This document shows positions 36,162 to 44,813 of a stretch of 64,000 nucleotides of DNA, piece by piece. Both the position numbers and the translations under genes were made by a program. A model generated the notes under the pieces. The model was given only the letters and a program-made list of their open reading frames with translations, had not been told where the DNA came from and did no database searches. The stretch is taken from the NCBI RefSeq assembly GCF_002091675.1, contig NZ_BDAE01000004.1, positions 219,319 through 283,318 of the forward strand, written 5' to 3'. The stretch's first letter is position 1. Each line of letters starts with the position of its first letter. This DNA comes from Pseudomonas luteola NBRC 103146 (GTDB lineage: Bacteria > Pseudomonadota > Gammaproteobacteria > Pseudomonadales > Pseudomonadaceae).

Positions 36162-37613
36162 GTGCTCAAGGCACTAAAAAAACTATTTGGCAAAGGAGAT
36201 GCGCAAGCACCTCAGCCCACCCCTGAAAAGGTTGCGCCCCTTCAGCGCGACGAAACCCCGTCACAGCCTGAACAGGCACAACCCACGACTCAGGCGAAAG
36301 CCGAGCGTCAGCCCAGGCCACCGAAGAAAGAAAGCGGGAAACCTGCAGCGACCAGATCACCAAAGCCACGACGCGAGCGCAAGGCGCCTGTCAGCAACTG
36401 GACGCTTAATGACTTTGCAGTAGAGCCTCAGGAAGGCAAGGTCCGCTTCCACGACTTCAACCTTGCACCCAGCCTGATGCATGCCATCCATGACCTGGGT
36501 TTTCCTTATTGCACGCCCATCCAGGCACAAGTGCTGGGATTTACACTGAAAGGCCAAGATGCCATAGGTCGAGCTCAAACCGGGACAGGCAAGACAGCCG
36601 CGTTTTTGATTTCGACCATTACCCAGCTGCTTACCACCCCGCCGCCTGAAGAGCGCTACATGGGTGAGCCACGTGCACTTATTATTGCGCCGACTCGAGA
36701 GCTGGTTGTACAGATTGCCAAGGATGCAGAAAATCTGACCAAGTACACGGGCCTCAATGTGATGACCTTCGTAGGCGGAATGGATTTCGACAAACAGCTC
36801 AAGCAACTGGAGTCGCGCTTCTGCGATATCCTTGTCGCAACACCAGGGCGTTTGCTGGACTTCAACCAGCGTGGCGAGGTTCATCTGGACATGGTGGAGG
36901 TCTTGGTTCTGGACGAGGCGGATCGCATGCTCGACATGGGCTTTATCCCCCAGGTCCGCCAGATTATTCGCCAGACCCCCCACAAGAATGAACGTCAGAC
37001 CTTGCTGTTCTCGGCCACCTTTACCGAGGACGTCATGAACCTTGCCAAGCAGTGGACAGTCGATCCAGCCATTGTGGAAATCGAGCCTGAAAACGTAGCC
37101 AGCGAGACCGTTGACCAACGCGTATACGCAGTGTCTTCAGATGACAAGTATCGTTTGCTATACAACCTCATCAGCCAGAACAACTGGGAACGCGTGATGG
37201 TTTTCGCCAACCGTAAGGATGAGGTACGTCGTATTGAGGAACGTCTGACTAAAGACGGCATCAGTGCAGCGCAGATGTCAGGCGATGTTCCGCAGCATAA
37301 ACGGATCCGAACGCTGGAAGGCTTCCGCGAGGGCAAGATCCGTGTCCTGGTCGCTACAGATGTCGCGGGTCGTGGCATTCATATCGATGGCATTAGCCAC
37401 GTTATCAATTTCACGCTACCGGAAGATCCAGATGACTATGTACACCGGATAGGACGTACAGGTCGTGCAGGTACCAGCGGAATATCAATCAGTTTTGCAG
37501 GCGAGGACGACGCATTTGCCCTACCGCCAATCGAGACATTGCTAGGCCGCAAAATCGCATGCGATATGCCTCCGGCAGAGTTACTCAAGCCAGTCCCACG
37601 CAAGCATTCCTGA
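36162..37613 (+). CDS. rhlB: ATP-dependent RNA helicase RhlB
   Basis: RhlB is the DEAD-box helicase that unwinds RNA for the RNase E degradosome. After a basic, Pro- and Lys-rich N-terminal tail of about 90 residues, the 483-residue protein has the Q-motif region [10 protein letters not shown], Walker [20 protein letters not shown], the box [14 protein letters not shown], and helicase C motifs [12 protein letters not shown] and [10 protein letters not shown]. The start is GTG at 36162. The basic tail is longer than in E. coli, as in other Pseudomonas RhlB proteins. Confidence 0.95.
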   Translation: MLKALKKLFGKGDAQAPQPTPEKVAPLQRDETPSQPEQAQPTTQAKAERQPRPPKKESGKPAATRSPKPRRERKAPVSNWTLNDFAVEPQEGKVRFHDFNLAPSLMHAIHDLGFPYCTPIQAQVLGFTLKGQDAIGRAQTGTGKTAAFLISTITQLLTTPPPEERYMGEPRALIIAPTRELVVQIAKDAENLTKYTGLNVMTFVGGMDFDKQLKQLESRFCDILVATPGRLLDFNQRGEVHLDMVEVLVLDEADRMLDMGFIPQVRQIIRQTPHKNERQTLLFSATFTEDVMNLAKQWTVDPAIVEIEPENVASETVDQRVYAVSSDDKYRLLYNLISQNNWERVMVFANRKDEVRRIEERLTKDGISAAQMSGDVPQHKRIRTLEGFREGKIRVLVATDVAGRGIHIDGISHVINFTLPEDPDDYVHRIGRTGRAGTSGISISFAGEDDAFALPPIETLLGRKIACDMPPAELLKPVPRKHS

Positions 37614-37619
37614 CGACTC

Positions 37620-37651
37620 GGGGGCGGAGTCGAACACTCTGCTCCCCCTTT
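37620..37651. terminator. Terminator between convergent rhlB and the DUF3592 gene
   Basis: GGGGGCGGAGT (from 37620) and ACTCTGCTCCCCC pair imperfectly around a short CGAAC loop and are followed by TTT. It lies in the 45-bp gap between convergent genes. Confidence 0.7.
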
Positions 37652-37658
37652 GCGCGCC

Positions 37659-38048
37659 TCAAAAGCCAAAAGGTGCCAGCGGTCCCAACAAGTTCAACAA
37701 CCAGACCTTAACGATACTTCCGCGTGTCGGTTTAAAGCCCACACAACAGAACGAAGGATCGCTGGTGCAATAGTAAACCTTGATCCTATCGTCTACTGCT
37801 ACCTGCTCCGCCAAGGCTTTTAGACTGGAAGACGAATACCCCATTAGCGTATCCAGGAAGTTCAGGCTGTAGCGCTGCTCTTGGACCTGATAGCTGAATG
37901 TCAGCCGATAGAGTGGGGCCTTTTCCAGAGAAACGATATACCCGTCTGTCAATGCGCTGTCTGTCAGCTTCAGCCATTGCCACAGCTGACAAAGGCTTAT
38001 GACAAGTACCAGCCCAAGAACGGCTCCCATCGCACACAGCCAAACCAT
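37659..38048 (-). CDS. DUF3592-type small membrane protein
   Basis: The 129-residue protein has a membrane helix at the N-terminus (about residues 4-24), a beta-rich extracytoplasmic domain with LTFSYQVQEQRYSLNFLD and IKVYYCTSDPSFCCVG, and a hydrophobic C-terminus. The layout and the YxxxDPSxxC pattern fit DUF3592, which has no known function. It lies 36 bases after moaE on the same strand, so it may be cotranscribed with the molybdopterin genes, though no functional link is known. Confidence 0.75.
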   Translation of the reverse strand: MVWLCAMGAVLGLVLVISLCQLWQWLKLTDSALTDGYIVSLEKAPLYRLTFSYQVQEQRYSLNFLDTLMGYSSSSLKALAEQVAVDDRIKVYYCTSDPSFCCVGFKPTRGSIVKVWLLNLLGPLAPFGF

Positions 38049-38084
38049 ACCTGCCCTCCGGTTTTACGCTGTCAGAGCATGGGC

Positions 38085-38534
38085 CTACTTCCAGCGCTGG
38101 GCAGCGCTGACATCGCTGCTCTTGCCTTCAACCCAGCGTGGGCCTTGGGGAGTGTCTTCCTTCTTCCAGAAAGGCGCCCTTGTTTTCAAATAGTCCATGA
38201 TAAATGCACAGGCTTCGAACGCCGCCTGACGATGTGCGCTTGCCGTACCTACGAAAACGATGGGCTCACCAGGCTCCAGACGCCCTACCCGATGGATGAT
38301 ATCCACCTTGAGTAGCGGCCAACGAGAGTTTGCCTCATGAGCGATCTTCGCCAGCGACTTTTCAGTCATGCCAGGAAAATGCTCCAGATAAAGACCAGAT
38401 ATATCCAGTCCGTCATTGAAATCGCGTACATAGCCTATGAAGGTTACGACGGCACCTACGCCTACATTGGCCGCATGCATTGCGCTGGTTTCGACGCCAG
38501 GATCGAACGCCTCGGCCTGCACTCGTATGGTCAT
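38085..38534 (-). CDS. moaE: Molybdopterin synthase catalytic subunit MoaE
   Basis: MoaE dimerises and, with two MoaD, inserts two sulfurs into cyclic pyranopterin monophosphate to give molybdopterin. The 149-residue protein shows GAVVTFIGYVRDFNDG, LEHFPGMTEKSL, HRVGRLEPGEPIVFVGTASAHR and the catalytic lysine block MDYLKTRAPFWKKE. It follows moaD directly (two-base gap). The moaC-moaD-moaE order is as I recall for P. aeruginosa. Confidence 0.96.
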   Translation of the reverse strand: MTIRVQAEAFDPGVETSAMHAANVGVGAVVTFIGYVRDFNDGLDISGLYLEHFPGMTEKSLAKIAHEANSRWPLLKVDIIHRVGRLEPGEPIVFVGTASAHRQAAFEACAFIMDYLKTRAPFWKKEDTPQGPRWVEGKSSDVSAAQRWK

Positions 38535-38536
38535 GT

Positions 38537-38788
38537 CTAACCTCCCGTTACAGTCGGGAAGAAAGCCACTTGATCACCGTCAACCAACGGCTCATCCAAC
38601 ATGCATAGCTCTTCGTTACGTGCGCACATCAGGTTTCGCTCGCTTAACACATCCGCCCACACCCCACCTCTGGAGACCAGGTGAGCACGAAGATCGTTTA
38701 GTTGAGTAAATTCATCCTGCCATTGGATGCGCTCGTGCTCGCATTGCAATGCTTCACGGTAACGCGCGAAATAATGCACTTCGATCAT
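38537..38788 (-). CDS. moaD: Molybdopterin synthase sulfur carrier subunit MoaD
   Basis: MoaD is a ubiquitin-like protein whose C-terminal Gly-Gly is thiocarboxylated and delivers sulfur to MoaE. The 83-residue protein starts [14 protein letters not shown] and ends FFPTVTGG, with the required diglycine; [10 protein letters not shown] precedes it as in the family. It overlaps moaC by four bases. Confidence 0.95.
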   Translation of the reverse strand: MIEVHYFARYREALQCEHERIQWQDEFTQLNDLRAHLVSRGGVWADVLSERNLMCARNEELCMLDEPLVDGDQVAFFPTVTGG

Positions 38789-39261
38789 GCGTCGTGCTCC
38801 ACTTTGAAATGGCCGCTCTTGCCACCCTTTTTTTCCAGCAGACGAACCGCTTCGATACTCATACCCCGATCCACAGCCTTACACATGTCATAGATCGTCA
38901 AGGCCGCCACGCTGGCAGCAGTCAAGGCTTCCATTTCCACACCCGTCTGGCCTGACAATTTGCACGTTGCCTGAATATGAACGCTATCGGGCTCGCAGGC
39001 AGTGAGTTCAACTTTCACGCCTGTCAGCAGAAGCGGATGACACAAGGGAATCAATTCATGGGTTTTCTTGGCCGCCTGAATACCGGCTATACGCGCCACC
39101 GCAAAGACGTCACCTTTCGGGTGGCCGCCCTGCTGAATCATTTGTAGTGTTTCAGGGAGCATGCGCACTTGTGCTTCAGCAACAGCCTCACGAAACGTTA
39201 CCTGCTTGTCGGTAACGTCCACCATGTTGGCGCGGCCCTGGGAATCAAGATGGGTCAGCAT
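38785..39261 (-). CDS. moaC: Cyclic pyranopterin monophosphate synthase MoaC
   Basis: MoaC converts the MoaA product into cyclic pyranopterin monophosphate, the first stable precursor of molybdenum cofactor. The 158-residue protein contains [61 protein letters not shown] and the catalytic lysine in [10 protein letters not shown]. It is the first of the three moa genes and lies about 100 bp after the PhoH-like gene; moaA is not in the window. Confidence 0.97.
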   Translation of the reverse strand: MLTHLDSQGRANMVDVTDKQVTFREAVAEAQVRMLPETLQMIQQGGHPKGDVFAVARIAGIQAAKKTHELIPLCHPLLLTGVKVELTACEPDSVHIQATCKLSGQTGVEMEALTAASVAALTIYDMCKAVDRGMSIEAVRLLEKKGGKSGHFKVEHDA

Positions 39262-39316
39262 GTTTGGCCTTCCGTTATACAGAGGCCCTTGATTCTACTA
39301 TGGACGAACGGGATAA

Positions 39317-39352
39317 GCAGGAAACTGGCAATATCCTTTGCCGGTTTCCTGC
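39317..39352 (-). other. Long stem-loop between phoH-like gene and moaC
   Basis: GCAGGAAACTGGC (39317-39329) pairs with GCCGGTTTCCTGC (39340-39352), 13 pairs with one wobble, around a ten-base loop. No U-tract follows on the minus strand. It probably ends the phoH-like transcript or shields moaCDE from it. Confidence 0.6.
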
Positions 39353-39362
39353 CAGGAGGTCA

Positions 39363-40754
39363 TTACATATGCGCTTCGGCGTACTCGGCCAGCACCGAGC
39401 GAGGCACGCCTTGCAACGTGATATGCACCCCGTGGGGGAAGCCCTTGAAACGCTCGCTCAGATACGTCAATCCTGAACTGGTTGCTGACAGATACGGCGT
39501 ATCGATCTGCGCCAGGTTACCCAGACAGATGACTTTTGAGCCGGCACCGGCGCGGGTAATAATGGTTTTCATCTGATGCGGCGTAAGGTTTTGGCACTCA
39601 TCAATAAGGATCAGACTCTGCTGGAAACTACGCCCACGAATGTAATTCAAGGATTTGAACTGAAGCGGCACCTTACTCAGGATGTAGTCGACGCTGCTAT
39701 GAGGACTTTCATCATCCATATGCAGCGCTTCCAGGTTGTCGGTAATGGCGCCCAGCCATGGCTCCATCTTTTCCGCCTCGGTGCCGGGTAGGAAGCCGAT
39801 ATCCTCATCCAGTCCCTGAACGCTACGCGTCGCGATGATTCGACGATAACGCTTGGTAACCATGGTTTGCTCAATGGCTGCGGCCAGGGCAAGAATGGTT
39901 TTCCCCGACCCGGCGGCCCCGGTCAGGTTTACCAGGTGGATGTCAGGATCCAACAGAGCGAACAACGCTAGGCCCTGGTAGATGTCTCGAGGCCGAAGGC
40001 CCCAGGCCTCTTGATGCAGCAGAGGCTCCTGATGCATATCGAGAATGATGAGTTCATCATCTCGAACAGCCTTGACCCAACCAACGAACCCCTGCTCGTC
40101 GACAATGAAGTCATTGAGGTGCATTGGCGGCAAACTCTCGGACAGCTGTACCCGATGCCAGACGCGTCCTACATCCTGCCGTGAATCGACCTTGCTGACG
40201 CGATCCCAGAAAGAACCTTCAAGGGTGTGATAGCCACGCGACAACAGTGCAATATCATCTACCAGCTGATCGGTATGGTAATCCTCCGCATCAATCCCGC
40301 ATCCCCGCGCCTTTAAACGCATGTTGATGTCTTTGGTTACCAGTACTACGCGCTCACCGGGATGGTGAGTACACAATTCAACCAGCTGATTGATGATGCG
40401 ATTATCGTTGTGATTATCAGGCAGCCAGGTAACAGGGGCCGCCCGCTTGTTCATCAGAATGGAGAGATACCCTTTCGTCTCCCCTTTGCCGCGCGGTATG
40501 GGCACACCTTTTTCGACATCCTGAGGAGAGGCCTCAGCAAGAACGGTATCAATCAGCCGAATCGCCTGACGGCACTCGGCAGCCACGCTATGTTTCCCAG
40601 TCTTTAATTTATCGAGCTCCTCCAATACCGTCATCGGAATAGCAACGTGATGCTCTTCGAAATTTAGCAGTGCATTAGGATCGTGAATCAGTACGTTGGT
40701 GTCGAGCACATAGAGGGTGGGCTGGGTGGGGCGGGAGCGTCCATGATCATCCAT
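39363..40754 (-). CDS. PIN-domain PhoH-family ATPase (YlaK/PhoH2 type)
   Basis: The 463-residue protein couples an N-terminal PIN ribonuclease-like domain (LYVLDTNVLIHDPNALLNF, with further acidic residues in the next 130) to a C-terminal PhoH NTPase domain with Walker A TGAAGSGKT and Walker B LILIDECQNLTPHQ. PhoH2 proteins of this architecture have RNA helicase and RNase activity in mycobacteria; the Pseudomonas role is untested as far as I know. AGGTGA precedes the ATG. The gene sits next to moaC, as in P. aeruginosa. Confidence 0.93.
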   Translation of the reverse strand: MDDHGRSRPTQPTLYVLDTNVLIHDPNALLNFEEHHVAIPMTVLEELDKLKTGKHSVAAECRQAIRLIDTVLAEASPQDVEKGVPIPRGKGETKGYLSILMNKRAAPVTWLPDNHNDNRIINQLVELCTHHPGERVVLVTKDINMRLKARGCGIDAEDYHTDQLVDDIALLSRGYHTLEGSFWDRVSKVDSRQDVGRVWHRVQLSESLPPMHLNDFIVDEQGFVGWVKAVRDDELIILDMHQEPLLHQEAWGLRPRDIYQGLALFALLDPDIHLVNLTGAAGSGKTILALAAAIEQTMVTKRYRRIIATRSVQGLDEDIGFLPGTEAEKMEPWLGAITDNLEALHMDDESPHSSVDYILSKVPLQFKSLNYIRGRSFQQSLILIDECQNLTPHQMKTIITRAGAGSKVICLGNLAQIDTPYLSATSSGLTYLSERFKGFPHGVHITLQGVPRSVLAEYAEAHM

Positions 40755-40772
40755 ACTCGTTCACCTCATCGA

Positions 40773-40789
40773 GAATCCCAACGGGACTC
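40773..40789 (-). promoter_or_regulatory. Hairpin in the leader of the PhoH-like gene
   Basis: On the minus-strand RNA, GAGUCCC and GGGAUUC pair (seven pairs including one G-U) around GUU, ending about ten bases before the AGGTGA ribosome site. The wobble pair works only in minus-strand RNA, which argues that the structure belongs to this leader. Further small hairpins (AGGTG/CACCT, CGCT/AGCG) lie upstream within about 100 bases. Confidence 0.5.
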
Positions 40790-40943
40790 TTGTGGCCAGT
40801 CGACGGAGGCCGATACGGCGCTCCGCAGCGAAAGGTGCCACCACACCTCGGGGCTTCAGGACCAAGCCTGCAACTCAAGGGCAACCCCGTTCGTGCAGCG
40901 GACCTCTTGGTAATACCTTAATCTTTGAGCAGGCAAAACCCCT

Positions 40944-40957
40944 TTTTTCCAACTGGA
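40944..40957 (+). repeat. 14-bp direct repeat, copy 1
   Basis: TTTTTCCAACTGGA here is identical to the copy at 41064-41077, exactly 120 bp away. TCCA-AC-TGGA inside it is nearly palindromic, as in many operator sites. Confidence 0.6.
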
Positions 40958-41063
40958 CACCATTTTTTTCTTATTGGCTAATACCGCTGGCAACGCTGTC
41001 GATCTGGTACTAAAGTTTTTGCCCGCTGTTTACAGAGCGTCCTACCTTCATATGCCATATAGC

Positions 41064-41077
41064 TTTTTCCAACTGGA
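41064..41077 (+). repeat. 14-bp direct repeat, copy 2
   Basis: Second copy of TTTTTCCAACTGGA. It ends 20 bp before the likely yaaA -10 hexamer, so it covers the -35 side of that promoter, a place where an activator could bind. Confidence 0.6.
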
Positions 41078-41132
41078 GCTACGTTTTGTGCACGGCCTAC
41101 AATGAGCCGTTAATCGAAAGGAGCTCCATACC

Positions 41133-41909
41133 ATGCTGATGGTGATTTCACCCGCCAAAACCCTTGACTACGAAACACCGCCAGCCACTCGGCGCTATAC
41201 ACAGCCTGAATGCCTCGACGACGCTCAAGCGTTGATCAATCAGCTCGTTACGCTTTCGCCTGCCGATATCGCAAAACTCATGGGAGTTTCAGACAAGATC
41301 GCCGGCCTTAACGCTGCACGCTTTGCCAGCTGGTCTCCAGACTTTACGCCTGAAAACGCCAAACAGGCTCTACTGGCCTTCAAGGGTGACGTCTATACCG
41401 GCTTAGCGGCTGAGGATTTCGACGACGCTGACTTTGACTTTGCCCAGACACACTTGCGTATGCTGTCCGGCCTTTATGGCATCTTGCGTCCTCTGGACCT
41501 TATGCAGCCTTACCGGCTGGAGATGGGAACCAAGCTGGTCAACTCACGCGGCAAGGACCTTTACGCCTTCTGGGACACGCACATCACACAGCGATTAAAT
41601 GATGCGTTGGAAAATCAGGGCGACGATATTCTCATCAACCTGGCCTCGAACGAATATTTCGGCTCCGTCAAACGTGCACAGCTCAAGGGCCGCGTTATCG
41701 ATATCGAGTTTCGGGATCTTAAAGGCGGTCAATACAAGATCATCAGCTTCTATGCAAAGAAAGCCCGCGGACTCATGACGCGTTACATTATAAAAAATCG
41801 GTTACGAGATCTTGCTGATTTAAAGTCATTTGATGTTGAAGGGTATGTTTTTAGTGAACAATCTTCTACTCAGGAAAAATTGATCTTCCTGCGAGACAAT
41901 ATTGTTTAA
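41133..41909 (+). CDS. yaaA: Peroxide stress protein YaaA
   Basis: YaaA is a DUF328/UPF0246 protein that in E. coli is induced by OxyR and limits free iron during peroxide stress. The 258-residue protein begins [17 protein letters not shown] and contains [34 protein letters not shown] and [10 protein letters not shown], all family signatures. AAAGGAG precedes the ATG. I see no good OxyR site, so peroxide control here is not shown. Confidence 0.96.
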   Translation: MLMVISPAKTLDYETPPATRRYTQPECLDDAQALINQLVTLSPADIAKLMGVSDKIAGLNAARFASWSPDFTPENAKQALLAFKGDVYTGLAAEDFDDADFDFAQTHLRMLSGLYGILRPLDLMQPYRLEMGTKLVNSRGKDLYAFWDTHITQRLNDALENQGDDILINLASNEYFGSVKRAQLKGRVIDIEFRDLKGGQYKIISFYAKKARGLMTRYIIKNRLRDLADLKSFDVEGYVFSEQSSTQEKLIFLRDNIV

Positions 41910-42015
41910 ATGAACAGATAATTTCTTCATATAAGCCTTCCCTATTAATCATGCTTAGTTTCGCCTGCCTGCTTTTGTTAAAGCAGATGAAAATTTTACA
42001 ATGGAGATAGATCCA

Positions 42016-42690
42016 ATGAGCGCACCCGACACCAGTTCTACACAAAGGCAACACCTACGCGTTCAGCTACCAGCCAGGATCCGGTATCAAGGCGCCCACC
42101 GTGAAGGCATGGAGCATCAATTGCTTGAGCTTTCCATAGGCGGATTTAGCTTTATCTCAAAATCGATTACCGCCCGTACTGGCGATAACCTCAAGGGCAA
42201 ACTGCTTTTTTCAATCAACTCCCTTAGTCTTGCTATTGACGTAACATTTGAAATCAAATCAGTTGACCGGGATACAGGTCGGGTAGGTTGCGCCTTTTAT
42301 AACCTCGCCCCCAGAGAACTTTCTGCGCTTCAATATCTGATTGAGGCTTATCGCTTTAATGATGACGTTACCGTCAGTCATATGATCGACTCGGCATTTG
42401 CCCAGAAACGGCTAAGCAGAGGAGCCGCCGGGCTTATAAAAGAAAGCGGAACAGTACCACTCATCGAAGGGCGGTTTGAATTCGATGAGTATCGCCTTGT
42501 TCTGCCAGGCTCGTCAGTCGACTTTTATCTATTCGATGAGCAACAGCCAAGGTCAGGGATCATTACCTCCTTAACGCTTGAGGCAGCTGGCGCCACTTAC
42601 GTAGTCATTGCGACCATTGAGCCTGGAACACAAATTCCCGCGGCCTATACAGGTACCCCTGTAAAGATCTTCGCTGCCTCTCACGCCTAG
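42016..42690 (+). CDS. PilZ-domain protein (probable c-di-GMP receptor)
   Basis: The N-terminal half (residues about 12-115) is a PilZ domain with RQHLR as the RxxxR motif and ELSIGG in place of the usual D/NxSxxG, so c-di-GMP binding is likely but the Glu is a deviation. The C-terminal half (about 120-224) is a separate, probably beta-rich region that I do not recognise. It has no membrane helix, unlike Alg44. It is the gene before a mannose nucleotide-sugar enzyme, which suggests control of a polysaccharide. ATG 42016 with GGAGA is preferred to 42001. Confidence 0.85.
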   Translation: MSAPDTSSTQRQHLRVQLPARIRYQGAHREGMEHQLLELSIGGFSFISKSITARTGDNLKGKLLFSINSLSLAIDVTFEIKSVDRDTGRVGCAFYNLAPRELSALQYLIEAYRFNDDVTVSHMIDSAFAQKRLSRGAAGLIKESGTVPLIEGRFEFDEYRLVLPGSSVDFYLFDEQQPRSGIITSLTLEAAGATYVVIATIEPGTQIPAAYTGTPVKIFAASHA

Positions 42691-42706
42691 CCGTACCTCC
42701 TCTCTT

Positions 42707-42731
42707 GCAGCTCTAAACAAGGGCTGCTTTT
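42707..42731 (+). terminator. Intrinsic terminator after the PilZ gene
   Basis: GCAGCTC (42707-42713) pairs with GGGCTGC (42721-42727), including one U-G wobble, and TTTT follows. It is 16 bases beyond the stop codon. Confidence 0.75.
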
Positions 42732-42738
42732 CTCCTTC

Positions 42739-42781
42739 GTGGCTTGACTCAGATCACAAAAAGAAAAGAAGCCACTTTTTT
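42739..42781 (+). terminator. Second terminator-like stem
   Basis: GTGGCTT (42739-42745) and AAGCCAC (42769-42775) are exact inverted repeats with a 23-base A-rich interior, followed by TTTTTT. It may back up the preceding terminator. The large loop lowers confidence. Confidence 0.55.
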
Positions 42782-43105
42782 CGGTGAACGATTCACAGAA
42801 AAGAAGTCTCAGAGGAACTAGCGTTACTACAGTTGATTCCTGCCCTGGCATTTTGGAGTGCTTAGGCTTTAATGAACTTTTTTAAGAGCACTATGTCAAT
42901 GAAGACCTTGATGGCACAAAGGAATCATTCGAGCCATCTTCCTAAATTATCATTCTAATCAGCGGTAACGATCATCGTTTGGGTGGAGCAATTCAATGCT
43001 TATTAGCCTGGGGATGATGTACTGCCTATAAGCTGTAATTAATTTGTAACTAAAAAAGCTAACTAATTAGCCTGGCTTTTATTTTTTATTTCATAACCCT
43101 GCTCA
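42782..43105 (+). other. Intergenic region upstream of the mannose nucleotide gene
   Basis: This A/T-rich stretch of about 320 bp is noncoding. A GAACTT at about 42869 followed after 16 bp by TCAAT resembles an AlgU site but fails at the last -10 base. TATAAG near 43028 could be a -10 hexamer with poor -35. I cannot place the promoter with confidence. Confidence 0.4.
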
Positions 43106-43149
43106 AGCAGGAACTAGAAGCACGGACGCTTCGTCCCGCCCGAAGGGAC
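43106..43149 (+). promoter_or_regulatory. Leader with three small hairpins, two mutually exclusive
   Basis: CCTGC-TCAA-GCAGG is followed by GGACG-CTT-CGTCC (43124-43136) and by GTCCC-GCCCGAA-GGGAC (43133-43149). The last two share GTCC at 43133-43136, so they cannot form together. Several GGA triplets lie in or beside these stems, as in leaders bound by RsmA/CsrA. The structure ends about 38 bases before the start codon. Confidence 0.55.
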
Positions 43150-43187
43150 TGCGACCTACAACTCAGCAAGCGCTGAAGGAGAATGCC

Positions 43188-44639
43188 ATGATTCCAGTGA
43201 TTCTTTCCGGGGGAAGCGGTTCACGACTCTGGCCGCTATCTCGAAAAATGTATCCAAAGCAGTTCCTAGCTTTGGCAAGCGAAAAGACCCTATTCCAGGA
43301 AACCATATCAAGACTGGCCTGCGAAGAACGCATGCAGCAGCCCTTGATTGTTTGCAATATCGAGCACCGCTATATTGTTGAGGAGCAGCTCAAGGCTGTT
43401 AAGTGCCAGCCTCAGTCCTTGATCATGGAACCGTTTGGTCGCAATACGGCTCCTGCCGTAGCGATTGCTGCCATGAAGTTGTTGGCCGATGGCAAAGATG
43501 AACTGATGCTGGTTCTGCCAGCAGACCATGTCATCGAAGATATCGATGCGTTTAAAGCATCCTTGAATTCGGCCACCGAAGCCGCTGAAAAAGGCGAAAT
43601 GGTGCTGTTCGGCATTCCTGCACTGCGCCCGGAAACCGGCTACGGCTATATCAAGGCAACCCACTCAGCCAACCTGCCTGAAGGGGTCAATCGCGTCGAG
43701 CGCTTCGTAGAGAAGCCAGACGCCATTCGCGCGACCCAATACGTAGAATCTGGGGATTACTACTGGAACAGCGGTATGTTCATCTTCCGCGCCAGCCGCT
43801 TCCTGGAAGAGCTGAAGCTGCACGATCCTGATATTTACGATACCTGCCTGCTTGCGCTTGAGCGCAGCCAGGTTGATGGCGATCACATCATTATCGACCG
43901 CAACTCGTTTGCCGTCTGCCCGGACAACTCCATTGACTATGCTGTCATGGAAAAGACCACTCGCGCTTGTGTAGTTCCAATGTCTGCCGGTTGGAACGAT
44001 GTAGGCTCCTGGTCAGCCATCTGGGATGTGCATGACAAGGATAGCGATGGCAACGTTACCAAAGGTGACGTGGTTCTGCACGAAGCCCGTAACTGCCTCG
44101 TTCACAGCACCAACAAGCTGGTCTCCCTGATCGGTATCGAAGATGTCGTGGTTGTAGAGACCAAAGATGCGGTCATGATCGCACATAAGGATAAGGTCCA
44201 GGACGTCAAGAAGGTGGTCAACAAGCTCGAAGCGCAAGGCCGCCAAGAGGTCAAGAGCCATCTGGAAGTGTTCCGTCCTTGGGGCTCTTACGATTCCGTC
44301 GACATGGGTCAGCGCTTCCAGGTCAAGCGCATCACTGTCAAACCAGGCGCTCAGCTGTCTCTGCAGATGCACCACCACCGCGCCGAGCACTGGATCGTGG
44401 TCTCTGGCACAGCGCAGGTCACGTGCGATGACAAGACCTTCCTGCTGACCGAAAACCAGTCCACTTACTTGCCGATGACGTCTGTACATCGCTTGGCCAA
44501 TCCTGGCAAGGTACCGCTGGAAATCATTGAAGTACAATCAGGTGGCTACCTGGGCGAAGATGATATCGTTCGCTACGAAGACGTTTACGGTCGCGTCGAC
44601 GCACCACAGACCAAGAGCACTAACGCTGTAGCGCGTTAA
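43188..44639 (+). CDS. manC: Mannose-1-phosphate guanylyltransferase / mannose-6-phosphate isomerase
   Basis: This 483-residue type II enzyme of the AlgA/WbpW/PslB group makes GDP-mannose and can isomerise mannose-6-phosphate. The nucleotidyltransferase signature LSGGSGSRLWPLSRKMYPKQ is at residues 6-25, VEKPD and WNSGMFIF lie in the middle, and the cupin isomerase domain has LQMHHHRAEHWIVVSGTA near residue 390. Start ATG 43188 follows AAGGAG. It has no neighbouring glycosyltransferases, so whether it serves LPS or an exopolysaccharide is unclear. A long structured leader precedes it. Confidence 0.95.
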   Translation: MIPVILSGGSGSRLWPLSRKMYPKQFLALASEKTLFQETISRLACEERMQQPLIVCNIEHRYIVEEQLKAVKCQPQSLIMEPFGRNTAPAVAIAAMKLLADGKDELMLVLPADHVIEDIDAFKASLNSATEAAEKGEMVLFGIPALRPETGYGYIKATHSANLPEGVNRVERFVEKPDAIRATQYVESGDYYWNSGMFIFRASRFLEELKLHDPDIYDTCLLALERSQVDGDHIIIDRNSFAVCPDNSIDYAVMEKTTRACVVPMSAGWNDVGSWSAIWDVHDKDSDGNVTKGDVVLHEARNCLVHSTNKLVSLIGIEDVVVVETKDAVMIAHKDKVQDVKKVVNKLEAQGRQEVKSHLEVFRPWGSYDSVDMGQRFQVKRITVKPGAQLSLQMHHHRAEHWIVVSGTAQVTCDDKTFLLTENQSTYLPMTSVHRLANPGKVPLEIIEVQSGGYLGEDDIVRYEDVYGRVDAPQTKSTNAVAR

Positions 44640-44700
44640 TCGCTCTGAGCTGAGCCAAGAGAAAAAATAAAAATAAGAGTCCTCTTGTCTCCAGATTCAA

Positions 44701-44725
44701 CAACACCGGCCCAGCGCCGGTGTTG
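44701..44725 (+). terminator. Intrinsic terminator after manC
   Basis: CAACACCGGC and GCCGGTGTTG form a perfect 10-bp stem with a CCAGC loop, followed by TGCTTTCT. The T-run is weak but the stem is very stable. Confidence 0.75.
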
Positions 44726-44813
44726 TGCTTTCTAGGCCGAAGTGATCTCAATCGCTAAAGCAGGTACCCTGGCTCCTTTCAGCTTTTGCAACCTTATCAG
44801 GACGTTATTTTCC

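Larger units (their letters stand above)
40755..41132. other. Divergent intergenic region, phoH-like gene / yaaA
   Basis: These 378 bp contain a structured leader for the phoH-like gene on the left, an A/T-rich middle, and the yaaA promoter region on the right (TACAAT at 41098-41103 is a likely -10). A 14-bp sequence occurs twice, at 40944 and 41064; it is listed separately. No coding sequence is supported. Confidence 0.5.

Noticed and set aside
42744..42757. TTGAC-TCAG-ATCAC resembling an Anr/FNR box
   Set aside because: It matches eight of ten positions, but it lies inside a terminator-like stem and has no promoter at a sensible distance. I consider it a chance match.
42869..42896. GAACTT followed after 16 bp by TCAAT, like an AlgU promoter before manC
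   Set aside because: The -10 element lacks its final conserved A, and the distance to the gene is about 290 bp. Not strong enough to list as a promoter.
42912..42929. TGGCAC start of a possible sigma54 promoter
   Set aside because: The -12 element at the right spacing reads AATCA, not TTGCA.
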